Source: CAZCVI01 sp964502145 (lineage in GTDB: Bacteria; Acidobacteriota; Aminicenantia; UBA2199). Taken from it: a stretch of 64,000 nt of DNA. The stretch lies in contig CAZCVI010000010.1 in NCBI GenBank assembly GCA_964502145.1, positions 1-64,000 on the forward strand. The letters are read 5' to 3'. This document shows positions 17,654 through 27,358 of the stretch, in pieces. Position 1 is the first letter of the stretch. Every line of letters starts with the position of its first letter. The translations under genes were made by a program, and so were the position numbers. The notes under the pieces are model-generated. The model saw nothing but the letters and a program-made list of their open reading frames with translations, searched no databases and was not told where the DNA came from.

Positions 17654-19966
17654 ATGGAAACAATCCTGCTGTTAGAAGCGATATCCAATCATGCCCAAAT
17701 GATGCGCACTCATCTTGAACAACATAACTATAAAGTACTGGTGAGTCCATCTGCTACCCAGGCCAGGGAAATCTTGGAAAAACAATCGGCAGATCTCCTG
17801 GTCATTGATCTGAATATCGCGGACGACGAGTTCTTTAAATTTTACAACTGGATCCGCGAAAATCCCGAAATCGCTCTGATCCCCCGTCTCTTTATTTCCG
17901 GGAAAATGCAGCAAGACATTGCAGAACAATTGGAAACGGGGCACAAAGAAACGATCCTCAATAAACCACTGGATGTCAATCGCTTCATCTCCACTATCGA
18001 ACGATTAAAAGCAGGTATCAGTCCAATCCTAAGAAAAAATAGGAAACAAGATTACTTCGAGACGCTAATCGGAAAAAAAATAGGCACGGCCATCATCCTC
18101 AAAGAGATCGACCGCGGCGGTATGGGCGTGGTGTTTCTGGGACACCAGGAAAACCTGGATCGCAAGGTGGCGGTGAAACTGCTACTCCCGGAAATGATGG
18201 GCGATGTCACGGCTATCGAACGATTCCAACGAGAAGCCATGGCCATCGCCCGCTTAAAAAGCCCCCACATTGTCCAGATTTATGATTCCGGCGAGTTGGA
18301 TACCCACGTGTTTTATATAACCATGGAGTATATACCGGGTCACACCGTGGACTATATTCTGCGCCATAAAGGACGTTTCCCACTGGCCAAGGCACTCTCT
18401 GTGATCACCCAGGTCGCCAATGGCCTGATGGTCGCCCACGATGCCGGACTAATTCACCGCGATATCAAACCTTCCAATCTGATCATGGATAATAAAGGCC
18501 ACGTGACCATCACCGATTTCGGACTGGTCAGAACCAATAAAAAAACCAGACATACCCAAGCGGGCATGGTTTTGGGCACCCCCCACTATCTCCCCCCGGA
18601 ACAATCGTCGGGCAAGGCATTGGATGCACGTTCCGATATCTATTCGTTGGGTATTGTCTTGTTTCACCTCCTGGTGGGCCACCCCCCTTTTCTTTCAGAT
18701 AATCCAATGGAAATCATGATGAAACACATGGGCGAACCACTACCGGACCCGCGAAAATTCGTACCCTCCATCCCACAAGAAATGGTGGATATCTTGGAAC
18801 GGATGACTGCTAAAAACCCGGAACAACGATATATTAATTGCCGTGAATTGTTGTGGGACCTCCGTGCTTCCGAAATCGATGATACCCAGGATGTCTCTTT
18901 TGAAAAAGAAACAAAAAAAAATACAGGCACCGCATTGAGCCATTCGACCGTGGATACCTCTCTTTTGGTCGGCCATTCGGAGCTAAGAAAGCAGTTTCCC
19001 GTGCTCTTTACCCATGAAAACATCGTCGGCACCATGACTCTTTCCGATACCGGAACCCTCTTGAATATCCAGGGTCGGTTCCCCGAAGAGTGGAAAAACG
19101 CCATTTATATTTTACAGGAGAGCACCATTCAATTGAATGCCGCCGCCCAATTGGGTTACTGGCAATTCAAACTGGTGGAAACACCCGAAGAGATGCTCGC
19201 CTTGTTTCCCGAAGGCGTGAACCTTGGTTCCATGCTGGTCAGTCAAAAGGAATCCTATTTCATTAGCAGTTCCTCATTGCAGAGCAGTACCAGTAGCTTT
19301 CTCAATGTAACCCATCCCGGCTCTCCTGTCATGCAGATCGCTGCCATTGCCGGAGTCACAGATATCATGCTGTTTGCGCCTTCCGGGCAACTGGTTGATT
19401 ACACGTTGAGTAAACCAGCCAGTTTAGACATTTACAAACTCCGTTTCGCCCCCGTGGCCCAGATCATGCAGTCCATCTCTTTTAAAATTAGCGGGATGGA
19501 CCTCTGGTTCGAAAAAGGACGCATATTGAGCTATACTCTTGATACCGGGATTCTTTTTATTATCGCCTCGCTCGGAGTCAGCCGCCCCTTTCTTTCCATT
19601 TACATCGCCTCTCACCTTGAACAATTGAATAATATGATTCGTACTGCCGTCCAAGAGGCAGCCAATCACCCTTTTTCCTTGGTCACCCAATCTTCCTCCC
19701 AATCCTTACCCAAAGAGGTGGTGAATCCTGTACCATTGGCTTTGATGGAGAGCATCCAATTGGAACTGGCGCATTTTATCGGACCTATCGCCAAAGTCGT
19801 GCTGATGAGAGAGTGCAAAACCCTGGGGTATACCAAAGCCCAATTCCCCGGGGATAAACTGCTGGAGCTGGGTAAAAACGTGGCGAACCTGCTGGATGAA
19901 GCGAAAAGACAGCAGTTTAGAGACAAGATTCAAGCGATGATTGATAAATTCGGGAGCAAGCAATAA
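17654..19966 (+). CDS. receiver domain-Ser/Thr protein kinase fusion
   Basis: A 770-residue cytoplasmic signalling protein. Residues 1-115 form a response-regulator receiver with the likely phospho-acceptor about Asp50 in LLVIDLNIADDE. Residues 143-410 form a Hanks-type kinase with glycine loop DRGGMGVVFLG, HRDIKPSN near 268-275, DFG near 287 and GTPHYLPPEQ. A C-terminal region of about 350 residues includes an alpha-helical end (FIGPIAKVVLMRECKTLG) like modules found after other such kinases. It combines two-component input with Ser/Thr phosphorylation output. Two membrane genes follow immediately, with gaps of +2 and -4 bases. Confidence 0.92.
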   Translation: METILLLEAISNHAQMMRTHLEQHNYKVLVSPSATQAREILEKQSADLLVIDLNIADDEFFKFYNWIRENPEIALIPRLFISGKMQQDIAEQLETGHKETILNKPLDVNRFISTIERLKAGISPILRKNRKQDYFETLIGKKIGTAIILKEIDRGGMGVVFLGHQENLDRKVAVKLLLPEMMGDVTAIERFQREAMAIARLKSPHIVQIYDSGELDTHVFYITMEYIPGHTVDYILRHKGRFPLAKALSVITQVANGLMVAHDAGLIHRDIKPSNLIMDNKGHVTITDFGLVRTNKKTRHTQAGMVLGTPHYLPPEQSSGKALDARSDIYSLGIVLFHLLVGHPPFLSDNPMEIMMKHMGEPLPDPRKFVPSIPQEMVDILERMTAKNPEQRYINCRELLWDLRASEIDDTQDVSFEKETKKNTGTALSHSTVDTSLLVGHSELRKQFPVLFTHENIVGTMTLSDTGTLLNIQGRFPEEWKNAIYILQESTIQLNAAAQLGYWQFKLVETPEEMLALFPEGVNLGSMLVSQKESYFISSSSLQSSTSSFLNVTHPGSPVMQIAAIAGVTDIMLFAPSGQLVDYTLSKPASLDIYKLRFAPVAQIMQSISFKISGMDLWFEKGRILSYTLDTGILFIIASLGVSRPFLSIYIASHLEQLNNMIRTAVQEAANHPFSLVTQSSSQSLPKEVVNPVPLALMESIQLELAHFIGPIAKVVLMRECKTLGYTKAQFPGDKLLELGKNVANLLDEAKRQQFRDKIQAMIDKFGSKQ

Positions 19967-19968
19967 AA

Positions 19969-20787
19969 ATGAGAAAATTCGGATTACGCATTAAAATTAT
20001 CGTGCTGACCTTCTTGTTAGTGGTTTTTACCACTGGTATATTAATCTATTTTTCCTACCGGACAGCTTATTTGGACCTCGAATCTGCCATTGCGAAGCGA
20101 CTCGAAGCGATTGCTGCCACTGGTGCGTTGCTGATAAATGGCGACCTGCACGACCAGATAAAAACCCCAGCCGATGCCCACTCCGAAACGTTTAAACAGT
20201 TGCAAAAAGTACTTAGAAATATTAAACGGAGCAATAATCTTAAAGAAGATATATATACCTTCCGTCTGGAGGGTGGCAAACTCAAATATATCATCATGTC
20301 CCACGCCAAGCCATTTATCGGAGATACCGGTGATATCCGTCCCGAGATGTGGCCCGCGTTTAATCATGGCACTACCAGTGTTACCAAGGTATTTAGCGAT
20401 GAACATGGAATCTGGTTGTCCGCTTATGCACCCATTCGGGATAGTGACAGCCATATCTCCGGGATATTGAATGTGAGTATTGAGTTAACTACTTTCCAGG
20501 CCGAATTACAAAAAAAAGTGAGTTCTTTGGCTATTATCAGTGCCATTATTTTGGTATCGGCGCTCTTGCTGAGTTTCCTCCTGTCCAGGGGGGTGGTGCG
20601 AAAACTGCGCTACCTCGGCGACATCACCAGGGAAATAACCACTGGTATGATGGACCGCTCTATCTCGATTAAAAGCCGGGATGAGGTGGGAGAACTGGCG
20701 GAATCGCTCGAACGGATGAGAATCAGTTTGAAAATGGCCATGGAAATGATTGCTGAAAAAGAAGAAGAAGAGGAGAAAAAATCATGA
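19969..20787 (+). CDS. orphan CACHE-like/HAMP membrane sensor without output domain
   Basis: A 272-residue protein with TM1 (about 9-28), a periplasmic region of about 150 residues resembling a single CACHE-type sensor, TM2 (about 184-206) and a HAMP domain (about 207-255). It ends in a short acidic coil (EKEEEEEKK) with no methyl-accepting, kinase or cyclase domain. In this operon it presumably relays a periplasmic signal by direct contact to the receiver-kinase or the coiled-coil membrane protein. It overlaps the next gene at ATGA. Confidence 0.85.
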   Translation: MRKFGLRIKIIVLTFLLVVFTTGILIYFSYRTAYLDLESAIAKRLEAIAATGALLINGDLHDQIKTPADAHSETFKQLQKVLRNIKRSNNLKEDIYTFRLEGGKLKYIIMSHAKPFIGDTGDIRPEMWPAFNHGTTSVTKVFSDEHGIWLSAYAPIRDSDSHISGILNVSIELTTFQAELQKKVSSLAIISAIILVSALLLSFLLSRGVVRKLRYLGDITREITTGMMDRSISIKSRDEVGELAESLERMRISLKMAMEMIAEKEEEEEKKS

Positions 20788-22091
20788 ACAATGAAAACAA
20801 GACATTCGTGGATGAACCTAAAAATGACGATGATGATCCCAAAAAAACGGAATTATTATCCAGCACTATTGTCGAGGAAACCGATCCTTACAAAACCGGC
20901 GAGTTCAAAGCTGTCGCTGCAAAAGCCAGTAAAAGAAACAGGATATTGGTGATGGTGGTCGGTTTATTAATCATCGTCTTGATCGCCATGGCGTATTTCC
21001 TATTTTTTAAGGGGAAAGCCGAGCCCAAAGGTTCCGCGCAAATCCGCCAGATGCAACAAATGGCTGAAAATGTCCAGAACATGGAATCCGAGGTCAAAGC
21101 CAAACAAGATGAAGTGCTGGATATGACAAAAGAATACAACGAAAAAACTGGCGGTCAATCTCTGGGCGTCAATACCCTTAATCTCTCCAAAGAGGGACAA
21201 GAACTCTTGCAAAAACGGCTGGCCGAGGAAAAAGATGTCTCGGTAAAATCGCTGTTAGAAGATATCTTGGACAAGAATAAAGAGATCCAGGAATTAAAAG
21301 AGAAGATCACTGAGATCGAAAAACTGCTACCCAAGCCGCATATCGTGGTGGCTGGCGAGAATCATTTGCAGATTGCCATGGACTTTTTGGTCAATGAAAA
21401 AAAGCTCGATAAAAAGCATGCCCAGGAACTGGCGGACCGGACCTTGTTATTGGAGACCATGGTTCCCGGTTTTAAAGTGTGGAACTTTTATGCCGAGGCC
21501 GAGGATGAATACGGTACTTCCGTGACCCAGGGTACCGCCGCTATTTCTCCCAACACGCTGGTCCGCAAAGCCAAGAAAAAACTGGAAGACTCCCGTGACC
21601 AAGCTATCTCGGAACGGGATAAACTGGCCGAAGATATCAAAGCGCTGGAAGAAAAACGGGACCAGATTATCAGCCAATTGGATATGTTGACCAGGGAAAA
21701 AGAAAATCTCATTGGTCAGGTAGGCAATCTGAACCAACAGAACCAGGAGATGCAACAAACCGTGAACTCCGTTTATTATCTCGTGGATACCCAGTCCAGT
21801 TTGAAGAAGAAGAACATTCTCAAGGGCGGATTTTTAAAATCCACCAAGTTGCGCGATGTATCGCCGGAGAATTTTACCAAGTCCTCTGATTTGCGCAGTA
21901 ACACCCAGATTGACGTGTCTGCCAGTGAACTGGGGATCGGTAAGATCAAGAGCATCAAGGTTTATCCCACCTTCTATCGTGAGGGGACCGATTACAAGAT
22001 TACGATTGCCACGGATAAACAAACTGCGGCCGTGACCTTGGTGGAAATTTCCAAATTTAAAAACGAACGGCTCGTGATTTCCGTTAATTAA
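20784..22091 (+). CDS. single-pass coiled-coil membrane protein
   Basis: A 435-residue protein with an acidic cytoplasmic N-terminus containing Thr-rich stretches (residues 1-45; possible kinase target sites), one TM helix (about 51-73) and long heptad regions (about 88-185 and 265-330). A compact C-terminal beta-rich domain follows (about 345-435). I do not recognise a named family. ATGA coupling to the HAMP sensor and closeness to the receiver-kinase make it a likely substrate or scaffold of that kinase. Confidence 0.8.
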   Translation: MNNENKTFVDEPKNDDDDPKKTELLSSTIVEETDPYKTGEFKAVAAKASKRNRILVMVVGLLIIVLIAMAYFLFFKGKAEPKGSAQIRQMQQMAENVQNMESEVKAKQDEVLDMTKEYNEKTGGQSLGVNTLNLSKEGQELLQKRLAEEKDVSVKSLLEDILDKNKEIQELKEKITEIEKLLPKPHIVVAGENHLQIAMDFLVNEKKLDKKHAQELADRTLLLETMVPGFKVWNFYAEAEDEYGTSVTQGTAAISPNTLVRKAKKKLEDSRDQAISERDKLAEDIKALEEKRDQIISQLDMLTREKENLIGQVGNLNQQNQEMQQTVNSVYYLVDTQSSLKKKNILKGGFLKSTKLRDVSPENFTKSSDLRSNTQIDVSASELGIGKIKSIKVYPTFYREGTDYKITIATDKQTAAVTLVEISKFKNERLVISVN

Positions 22092-22096
22092 GACCC

Positions 22097-23326
22097 TTGA
22101 CACACCACAAAACCGATTCTTTATCCCCCGTGGATAACCAACCCCGCCAGGGACGGGTTGAAAAGATCGTCAATGGCGGTTGGGGGTTGGTGCGGGGTGA
22201 TTTGGGCGTGGTGTTTTTAAACTACGTCCTGCCCGGCGAGGATGTTGTCTATCGCATCAGGGAACGGGCCAAGGGCGTGTTGTGGGGACAGTTGCTGGAG
22301 GTGGTGAACCCGTCCAAACACCGGGTTTTACCACCTTGTCCCTATTTCGGCGAATGTGGGGGTTGCGTGTTCCAGCACATTGATTACCCTTTTCAGGAAA
22401 CGATCAAGAGAGAAATTCTGCAAAATGATCTGGAGCGGATCGGTCATTATACCGCGCCGCTCCCGCCCCTTTTTCTTGGTCCCGCCTATAATAACCGTGT
22501 CCGGGCGCGGATGAAAGGGGTGGACGATGGTCGTATCGGTTTTATTCGCAAGGGCACCAACACCGTGTTGCCCATTGATCACTGCCTGTTGTTTCCCGAT
22601 GCTGTCAATCGTTTTCTCGCCCAATGGAACAATATTAAAGAACCGCCCTTTATTTTCCAGATGGATATTTTCTTTAACCCCGACAATCAGAAGGTATACA
22701 TCTATTTATCCCATCCACCGGATGAACGGGTGTGGAAAGTATTACAATCTTTTCCTGATATCATATTTTCATGGAAAGGCAATGAGGCTGTTGGAATATC
22801 GCCCATCCGGATCAAGGGACATATTTATTATGTGTCCCCCGATGTGTTTTTCCAGGTGAATCCCCATCAGTGGGAGAACATGTTGGATACCGTCTCTGGT
22901 TACCTCGAAGAATCTCAGGTGATGATTGATCTGTATTGTGGTGTCGGTTTTTTTATTCCAGTTTTAATGCAGCGGGCCCAGCAGGTAATTGGCGTCGAGA
23001 GTTATGGTTTTTCAGTGGCATTGGCCCAACGGGCCTTTCCAGGTGCGCGATTTTATAAGCTGCCCGCCGAAAAGTTCCACTTCCCCCCCGCAGCGTCTAT
23101 TGTGATTGATCCGCCCCGTTCTGGTCTCGCCAAAGTCGTGCTGAATCGTATTCTATTCGCCAAATATGAACGGATTATTTATATCTCCTGTGCTTCTGCT
23201 GCTTTCAGCCGTGATTTGAAGTTACTTGTGGAAAACGGCTATCAACTCGCGGATTTACAAGTTTTCGATCTCTTCCCCCAAACCTCCCATTTAGAAACCA
23301 TGGCACTGTTTACGAGGGGAAAATAA
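22097..23326 (+). CDS. iron-sulfur RNA uracil-5-methyltransferase (TrmA/RlmD family)
   Basis: SAM-dependent methylation of a uridine in rRNA or tRNA. An N-terminal TRAM domain (about 15-75) is followed by the cluster cysteines C81, C87 and C90 in CPYFGECGGC and a fourth in DHCLLF near 162. The SAM motif DLYCGVGFF is near 277, DPPRSGL near 337, and the catalytic cysteine is in YISCASAAFSRDL near 365. Whether the target is 23S rRNA or tRNA cannot be told. The frame starts at a TTG six bases after the previous stop without a strong ribosome site. Confidence 0.92.
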   Translation: MTHHKTDSLSPVDNQPRQGRVEKIVNGGWGLVRGDLGVVFLNYVLPGEDVVYRIRERAKGVLWGQLLEVVNPSKHRVLPPCPYFGECGGCVFQHIDYPFQETIKREILQNDLERIGHYTAPLPPLFLGPAYNNRVRARMKGVDDGRIGFIRKGTNTVLPIDHCLLFPDAVNRFLAQWNNIKEPPFIFQMDIFFNPDNQKVYIYLSHPPDERVWKVLQSFPDIIFSWKGNEAVGISPIRIKGHIYYVSPDVFFQVNPHQWENMLDTVSGYLEESQVMIDLYCGVGFFIPVLMQRAQQVIGVESYGFSVALAQRAFPGARFYKLPAEKFHFPPAASIVIDPPRSGLAKVVLNRILFAKYERIIYISCASAAFSRDLKLLVENGYQLADLQVFDLFPQTSHLETMALFTRGK

Positions 23327-23382
23327 CTCTCCCAGATGAGGGCATACTTAGAATTTAACGAAAAGGTTCCCCGGTAAGCTGG

Positions 23383-23475
23383 ACATACTGGACTTACTGG
23401 ACAAGCTGGAAAAATCAAAGTTTTTGTAAAGTCCAGATAGTCCAGTAAGTCCAGATTGTCCAGTAAGTCCATCAT
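23383..23475. repeat. 9-bp microsatellite forming a long imperfect hairpin
   Basis: ctggacatactggacttactggac on one side faces gtccagatagtccagtaagtccag on the other, around a short AT-rich loop. The arms are themselves 9-base-period GTCCAG units in opposite orientations. It follows the RNA methyltransferase gene and may act as a terminator. Confidence 0.7.
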
Positions 23476-23664
23476 GTTTTTAGGAATTTTAGTGTGAATG
23501 AATGGCAAGCACGTAACTTGCACTATTTTAGATTAAACCAATTAATGATTGAGTTTATAACCTTATAATTAAATTTATAAACCATTGACACCGGGGGGAT
23601 CGTTCAAACCATCCATCCTTTGATAACCAAAGGGATTTCACCCTATCAGTGATCTATTCACTAC

Positions 23665-23681
23665 TTGGCACTCAAATTGCA
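23665..23681 (+). promoter_or_regulatory. sigma-54-type promoter for the beta-helix surface protein
   Basis: TTGGCAC-N5-TTGCA matches the -24/-12 consensus (TGGCAC-N5-TTGCA), with GG and GC at the required spacing. The ATG is 37 bases downstream with GGAGG between. An upstream inverted repeat (GTTTATAA at 23553-23560, TTATAAAC at 23575-23582) could be an enhancer-binding site. Within 23327-23717 the only other feature is the microsatellite hairpin. Confidence 0.6.
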
Positions 23682-23717
23682 TCTGATTATTATAGAAATC
23701 TTGTATGGAGGTGTACA

Positions 23718-26700
23718 ATGATAAAAAGAAATAATTGTCTCATTCTTTTTGGCGTGTGGATGTTTTTTGTACTGGGAATACCCCGCGTCGATGCTGCTGT
23801 AATCGGGGTGACCACCACGGCTGATAATGGACCCGGTTCGTTACGTGCGGCCATCACGGAGGCCAATACAAACAGTGAAGCGGATACGATTATATTGCCA
23901 GCCGGAACCTATAAATTGAGCGGACCCGTTGGTGAAGATGGCAATCTTGGCGGAGACCTGGATTTTAATAGCCCCCATAAAATTTCTGTCGTGGGCGCTG
24001 GTATGGGGGAAACTATAATTGACGGCAACGAGTTGGATCGGGTTCTCCATATTTACTCCGGCGTGGTATCCATTTCCGGTGTGACCATTAAACACGGGAA
24101 AACAAGGGAAGGGATGGAACGACGCGAGAATGGCGAGAATGGTGGGGGCATCTATAATTCCGGCACTCTGACTTTGAAAGACTGCTCTATTCAAGAAAAT
24201 AGATGCGGGTACGGCGCCACCGGTTATGCACATCCCCGCGATATGTTTTGTCCCGGTGGCGGTGGGCATGGTGGCGGTATTTATAACACCGGTTCTCTGA
24301 CTATGACCGGAAGCAGGATTATCGGTAATTCAGCCGGTCAAGGCGGCGGTGCAATCACTGGCTGCGGGGATTTCCCCAGGGGTGGCAATGGTGGCGGGAT
24401 ATATAATAGTAATACTGGTGCGCAAGTACTGGATAACTGCACCATCAGCAATAATAGTAGCGGCAATGGCGGCGGTTCCGGGGGAACGGACAATGATCTG
24501 GATAACGGTGGCGGCCATGGCGGCGGTATCTACAGCGAAGGCACACAAACACTGCGAAATTGCACCATTAGTTTTAATATGACCGGTAGTGCCCGGTATG
24601 GTAGTAATTGTGGCGACAATCAAGAATACAGCGGCCATGGTGGTGGCATTTATAACTATGGCCTCGCCTCAATGGGCAGTTGTATCATAAAGAAGAATTT
24701 TACCGGCGTGGCGGGTAGAACGTTGGATCGCTCCGGTGCGGGTGGTGGTATTTATAATCGCTCGACTCTTAGTCTTGAGGATTGTACTATCGCTGAAAAT
24801 TATACGGGCATCGGTGGTGGTAGTGGTGGTGGCCTATTTCACCGCGAAGGTGCTTTGACCCTGCTCAATTGCACCATCAGTAATAATTATACTGGCGATG
24901 GCGGGGAGTCGGGATTCGGAGTGAACGGGGGTCATGGTGGCGGCATTAGAAATGTAGCCACGCTCACTCTTACCCACTGCACCATCAGTAACAATAAAGC
25001 CGGGAAAGGTGGGGCTGCATCTGGTAATAACGGCGGCAATGGCGGTAGTGGTGGCGGGATTCATTCCACGGGCGATGTTATTCTGACCCATTGTACTATT
25101 GCCAGTAATACAACCTCCAGCGGCGGCACTGGCGGCACCAACAATGGCAATATTGACGGCTTTCCCGGCGATGGTGGCGGTATTTATGCGTCTAAAACCG
25201 ATGGGTCGCTACAACTTGAAAATACCATTATTGCCGATAATCACGTTTTCCTACAAGGTTTGGGCCCCGATTATTTCGGCCCCCTGTACAGTAAGGGATA
25301 TAATCTGCTTGAAAATTCCCTGGATTGTGAGATAAGCGGTACTCTAAAAGGAAACATCATGGGCATTGATCCCCTCTTGGCCCCTCTGGCTGACAATGGC
25401 GGTCCTACCCTGACCCATGCCTTATTGCAGGGCAGTCCTGCCATTGATGCGGGCTTTAGGGCCGGTTTTGCCACTGACCAGCGGGGTTATCCCAGGCCCG
25501 TGGATATTCTTACCGTGACCAATGTGTACGATGGCACCGATATTGGCGCCTATGAAGAGGGCCTGACGCCTACCCTGCCACCACGGATATCCCTTAACCG
25601 GAACCGTTTGGTTTTTGGCGCTGATCTTCAGGGTAATCATACCGGTTCCCAGGTGATTGCCCTCACTAACAGCGGTGGCGGCACATTGTCTTGGAACGCT
25701 ACTTTTGATGCCGAATGGCTTCATTGCACCCCTGTTTCCGGTACTGGTGCTGCATCTCTTACCTTATCCATGACCTCTCCTTTGACTACAGGCACCTACT
25801 CCACCACCTTAACTATTACCGATCCCATGGCCGAAAATTCCCCCCAGCAGGTCGAGGTGGTTTTGTTTGTGTATGGGAATAGTGCCGCAGGCTCACCAGT
25901 CGGTGTCTTGGATAGTCCTGTTTCAGGTACTACCGTGAGCGGTAGCATTCCTGTAACCGGTTGGGCCGTGGATCTGGTGGGTATTAAAAATATCAAGCTC
26001 TTCCGGGAACCGGTAGCCGGGGAAGGAAACGAATTGATCTATATTGGCGACTGTATCCGGGTGGAAGGGGCCCGTCCCGATGTGACAGTGCTCTATCCTG
26101 ATTGTCCCGAGAGCACTCAAGCGGGTTGGGGGTATATGTTATTGACTAATTTCCTACCCAGTGGGGGGAACGGTTCTTTTACCTTGCACGTGATCGCCAC
26201 TGATATCAAGGGCAATCAGGCCACGCTGGGTAAGACCGTCATTTTCAGTGACAATGCCCATGCAGTGAAACCATTTGGCACCATAGATTCACCCGCGCAG
26301 GGTGGAACCGTTTCTGGAAATCGGTATGTTAACTTTGGATGGGCTTTAACACCCCGCCCCAACACCATTCCTTTTAATGGCTCCACTATTACCGTTTGGG
26401 TGGATGGAGTGATTTTGGGGCATCCCGTTTACAATCAACCGCGGGAAGATATTATCGCTCTTTTTCCCGGGTACAATAACACCCAGGGTGCAGTTGGATA
26501 TTATTACTTGGATACCCGTTCCTATGTTAATGGCGTTCACACGATAGCTTGGTCTGTGATGGACGATGCCGGGAATACCGAGGGGATCGGCAGTCGCTAT
26601 TTCACCATTCAGAACACCGAGACGCGAAAAGAACCGGCTAATGAAGGAATTAGCGGTGCCACATCGGGTAAACCTGAATTTTTTAAAGAGGAAAATACCA

Positions 26701-27044
26701 AAAACGATGAATATGAAAATGGGGCGGTCCGGGTAAGAACGGGCTATAATCTGAAATCCCCTGCCAGAACGATTTATCCAGATCACACCGGACAGATTAA
26801 TATCGACATCCAAGCACTGGAACGGCTGGAAATCAATTTGGGCGTTGGTTTGGACTCGGTGCCCGGAACGATAAGTATCGCTGCTCCTCCCATTGGTTCT
26901 TATCTTGACGCCAAGAAGGGGATTTTTTACTGGCAGCCTGGAGTTGGCTTTCTCGGTGAGTACCCCTTGAATTTCCAAATAAAAACATCCGCTGGAGATA
27001 TCCAGGAAAAACAAATTATTGTTCAGATCAAACCCTACAAGTAA
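23718..27044 (+). CDS. large secreted right-handed beta-helix surface protein
   Basis: A 1108-residue exported protein. Residues 1-26 form a signal peptide (…GIPRVDA). Residues about 80-540 are parallel beta-helix coils with Gly/Asn-rich turns such as GGGIYN. A choice-of-anchor Q-type end (GSPAIDAG, DQRGYPRP) lies near 575-595. A BACON-like domain (about 630-710, with SGGGTLSWNA) is followed by two Ig-like domains (about 725-960) and a C-terminal beta domain. It probably binds or cleaves polysaccharide at the cell surface, but no catalytic site is recognisable. The start at 23718 is chosen over an in-frame 23649 because GGAGG and the signal peptide fit it. Confidence 0.88.
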   Translation: MIKRNNCLILFGVWMFFVLGIPRVDAAVIGVTTTADNGPGSLRAAITEANTNSEADTIILPAGTYKLSGPVGEDGNLGGDLDFNSPHKISVVGAGMGETIIDGNELDRVLHIYSGVVSISGVTIKHGKTREGMERRENGENGGGIYNSGTLTLKDCSIQENRCGYGATGYAHPRDMFCPGGGGHGGGIYNTGSLTMTGSRIIGNSAGQGGGAITGCGDFPRGGNGGGIYNSNTGAQVLDNCTISNNSSGNGGGSGGTDNDLDNGGGHGGGIYSEGTQTLRNCTISFNMTGSARYGSNCGDNQEYSGHGGGIYNYGLASMGSCIIKKNFTGVAGRTLDRSGAGGGIYNRSTLSLEDCTIAENYTGIGGGSGGGLFHREGALTLLNCTISNNYTGDGGESGFGVNGGHGGGIRNVATLTLTHCTISNNKAGKGGAASGNNGGNGGSGGGIHSTGDVILTHCTIASNTTSSGGTGGTNNGNIDGFPGDGGGIYASKTDGSLQLENTIIADNHVFLQGLGPDYFGPLYSKGYNLLENSLDCEISGTLKGNIMGIDPLLAPLADNGGPTLTHALLQGSPAIDAGFRAGFATDQRGYPRPVDILTVTNVYDGTDIGAYEEGLTPTLPPRISLNRNRLVFGADLQGNHTGSQVIALTNSGGGTLSWNATFDAEWLHCTPVSGTGAASLTLSMTSPLTTGTYSTTLTITDPMAENSPQQVEVVLFVYGNSAAGSPVGVLDSPVSGTTVSGSIPVTGWAVDLVGIKNIKLFREPVAGEGNELIYIGDCIRVEGARPDVTVLYPDCPESTQAGWGYMLLTNFLPSGGNGSFTLHVIATDIKGNQATLGKTVIFSDNAHAVKPFGTIDSPAQGGTVSGNRYVNFGWALTPRPNTIPFNGSTITVWVDGVILGHPVYNQPREDIIALFPGYNNTQGAVGYYYLDTRSYVNGVHTIAWSVMDDAGNTEGIGSRYFTIQNTETRKEPANEGISGATSGKPEFFKEENTKNDEYENGAVRVRTGYNLKSPARTIYPDHTGQINIDIQALERLEINLGVGLDSVPGTISIAAPPIGSYLDAKKGIFYWQPGVGFLGEYPLNFQIKTSAGDIQEKQIIVQIKPYK

Positions 27045-27117
27045 AATATAGCGCAGTAAACATTAGGTGTGTTGGAGCCGGTTAAGCGACTGGGAAAAAC
27101 CCCTCGACCGGCTCCAC

Positions 27118-27256
27118 CGCCACCGTTTCCTGAATTCACCACCCGATTCTTGAAACAGCATGGGCCAATAAAAACATTTTATGTCCACATTGTCCATATA
27201 GTCCATGTCGTCCATATAGTCCACAACGATTTCAAGAACTTGGTGGTGAATTCAAC
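27118..27256. repeat. inverted-repeat element with GTCCA microsatellite in its loop
   Basis: The arm CCGTTtcctGAATTCACC…TTCTTGAAA (27123-27155) is complementary with small gaps to 27228-27260, around a loop holding five 9-base GTCCA units (27182-27227). It looks like a small non-autonomous repeat or a strong RNA hairpin. The 27045-27495 gap otherwise holds the promoter/operator below. Confidence 0.6.
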
Positions 27257-27358
27257 GGTTATCATAGTCTTTAAAAACCCCATCATAACACATTTCCATC
27301 CGTTTATCCGGTTGCTCCTTCCAAAAAAAAAAATATTTTTGTTGAAAAAAAGGATTTA

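Noticed and set aside
23242..23523. Minus-strand frame through the GTCCAG array
   Set aside because: Microsatellite and antisense of the methyltransferase gene; no ribosome site.
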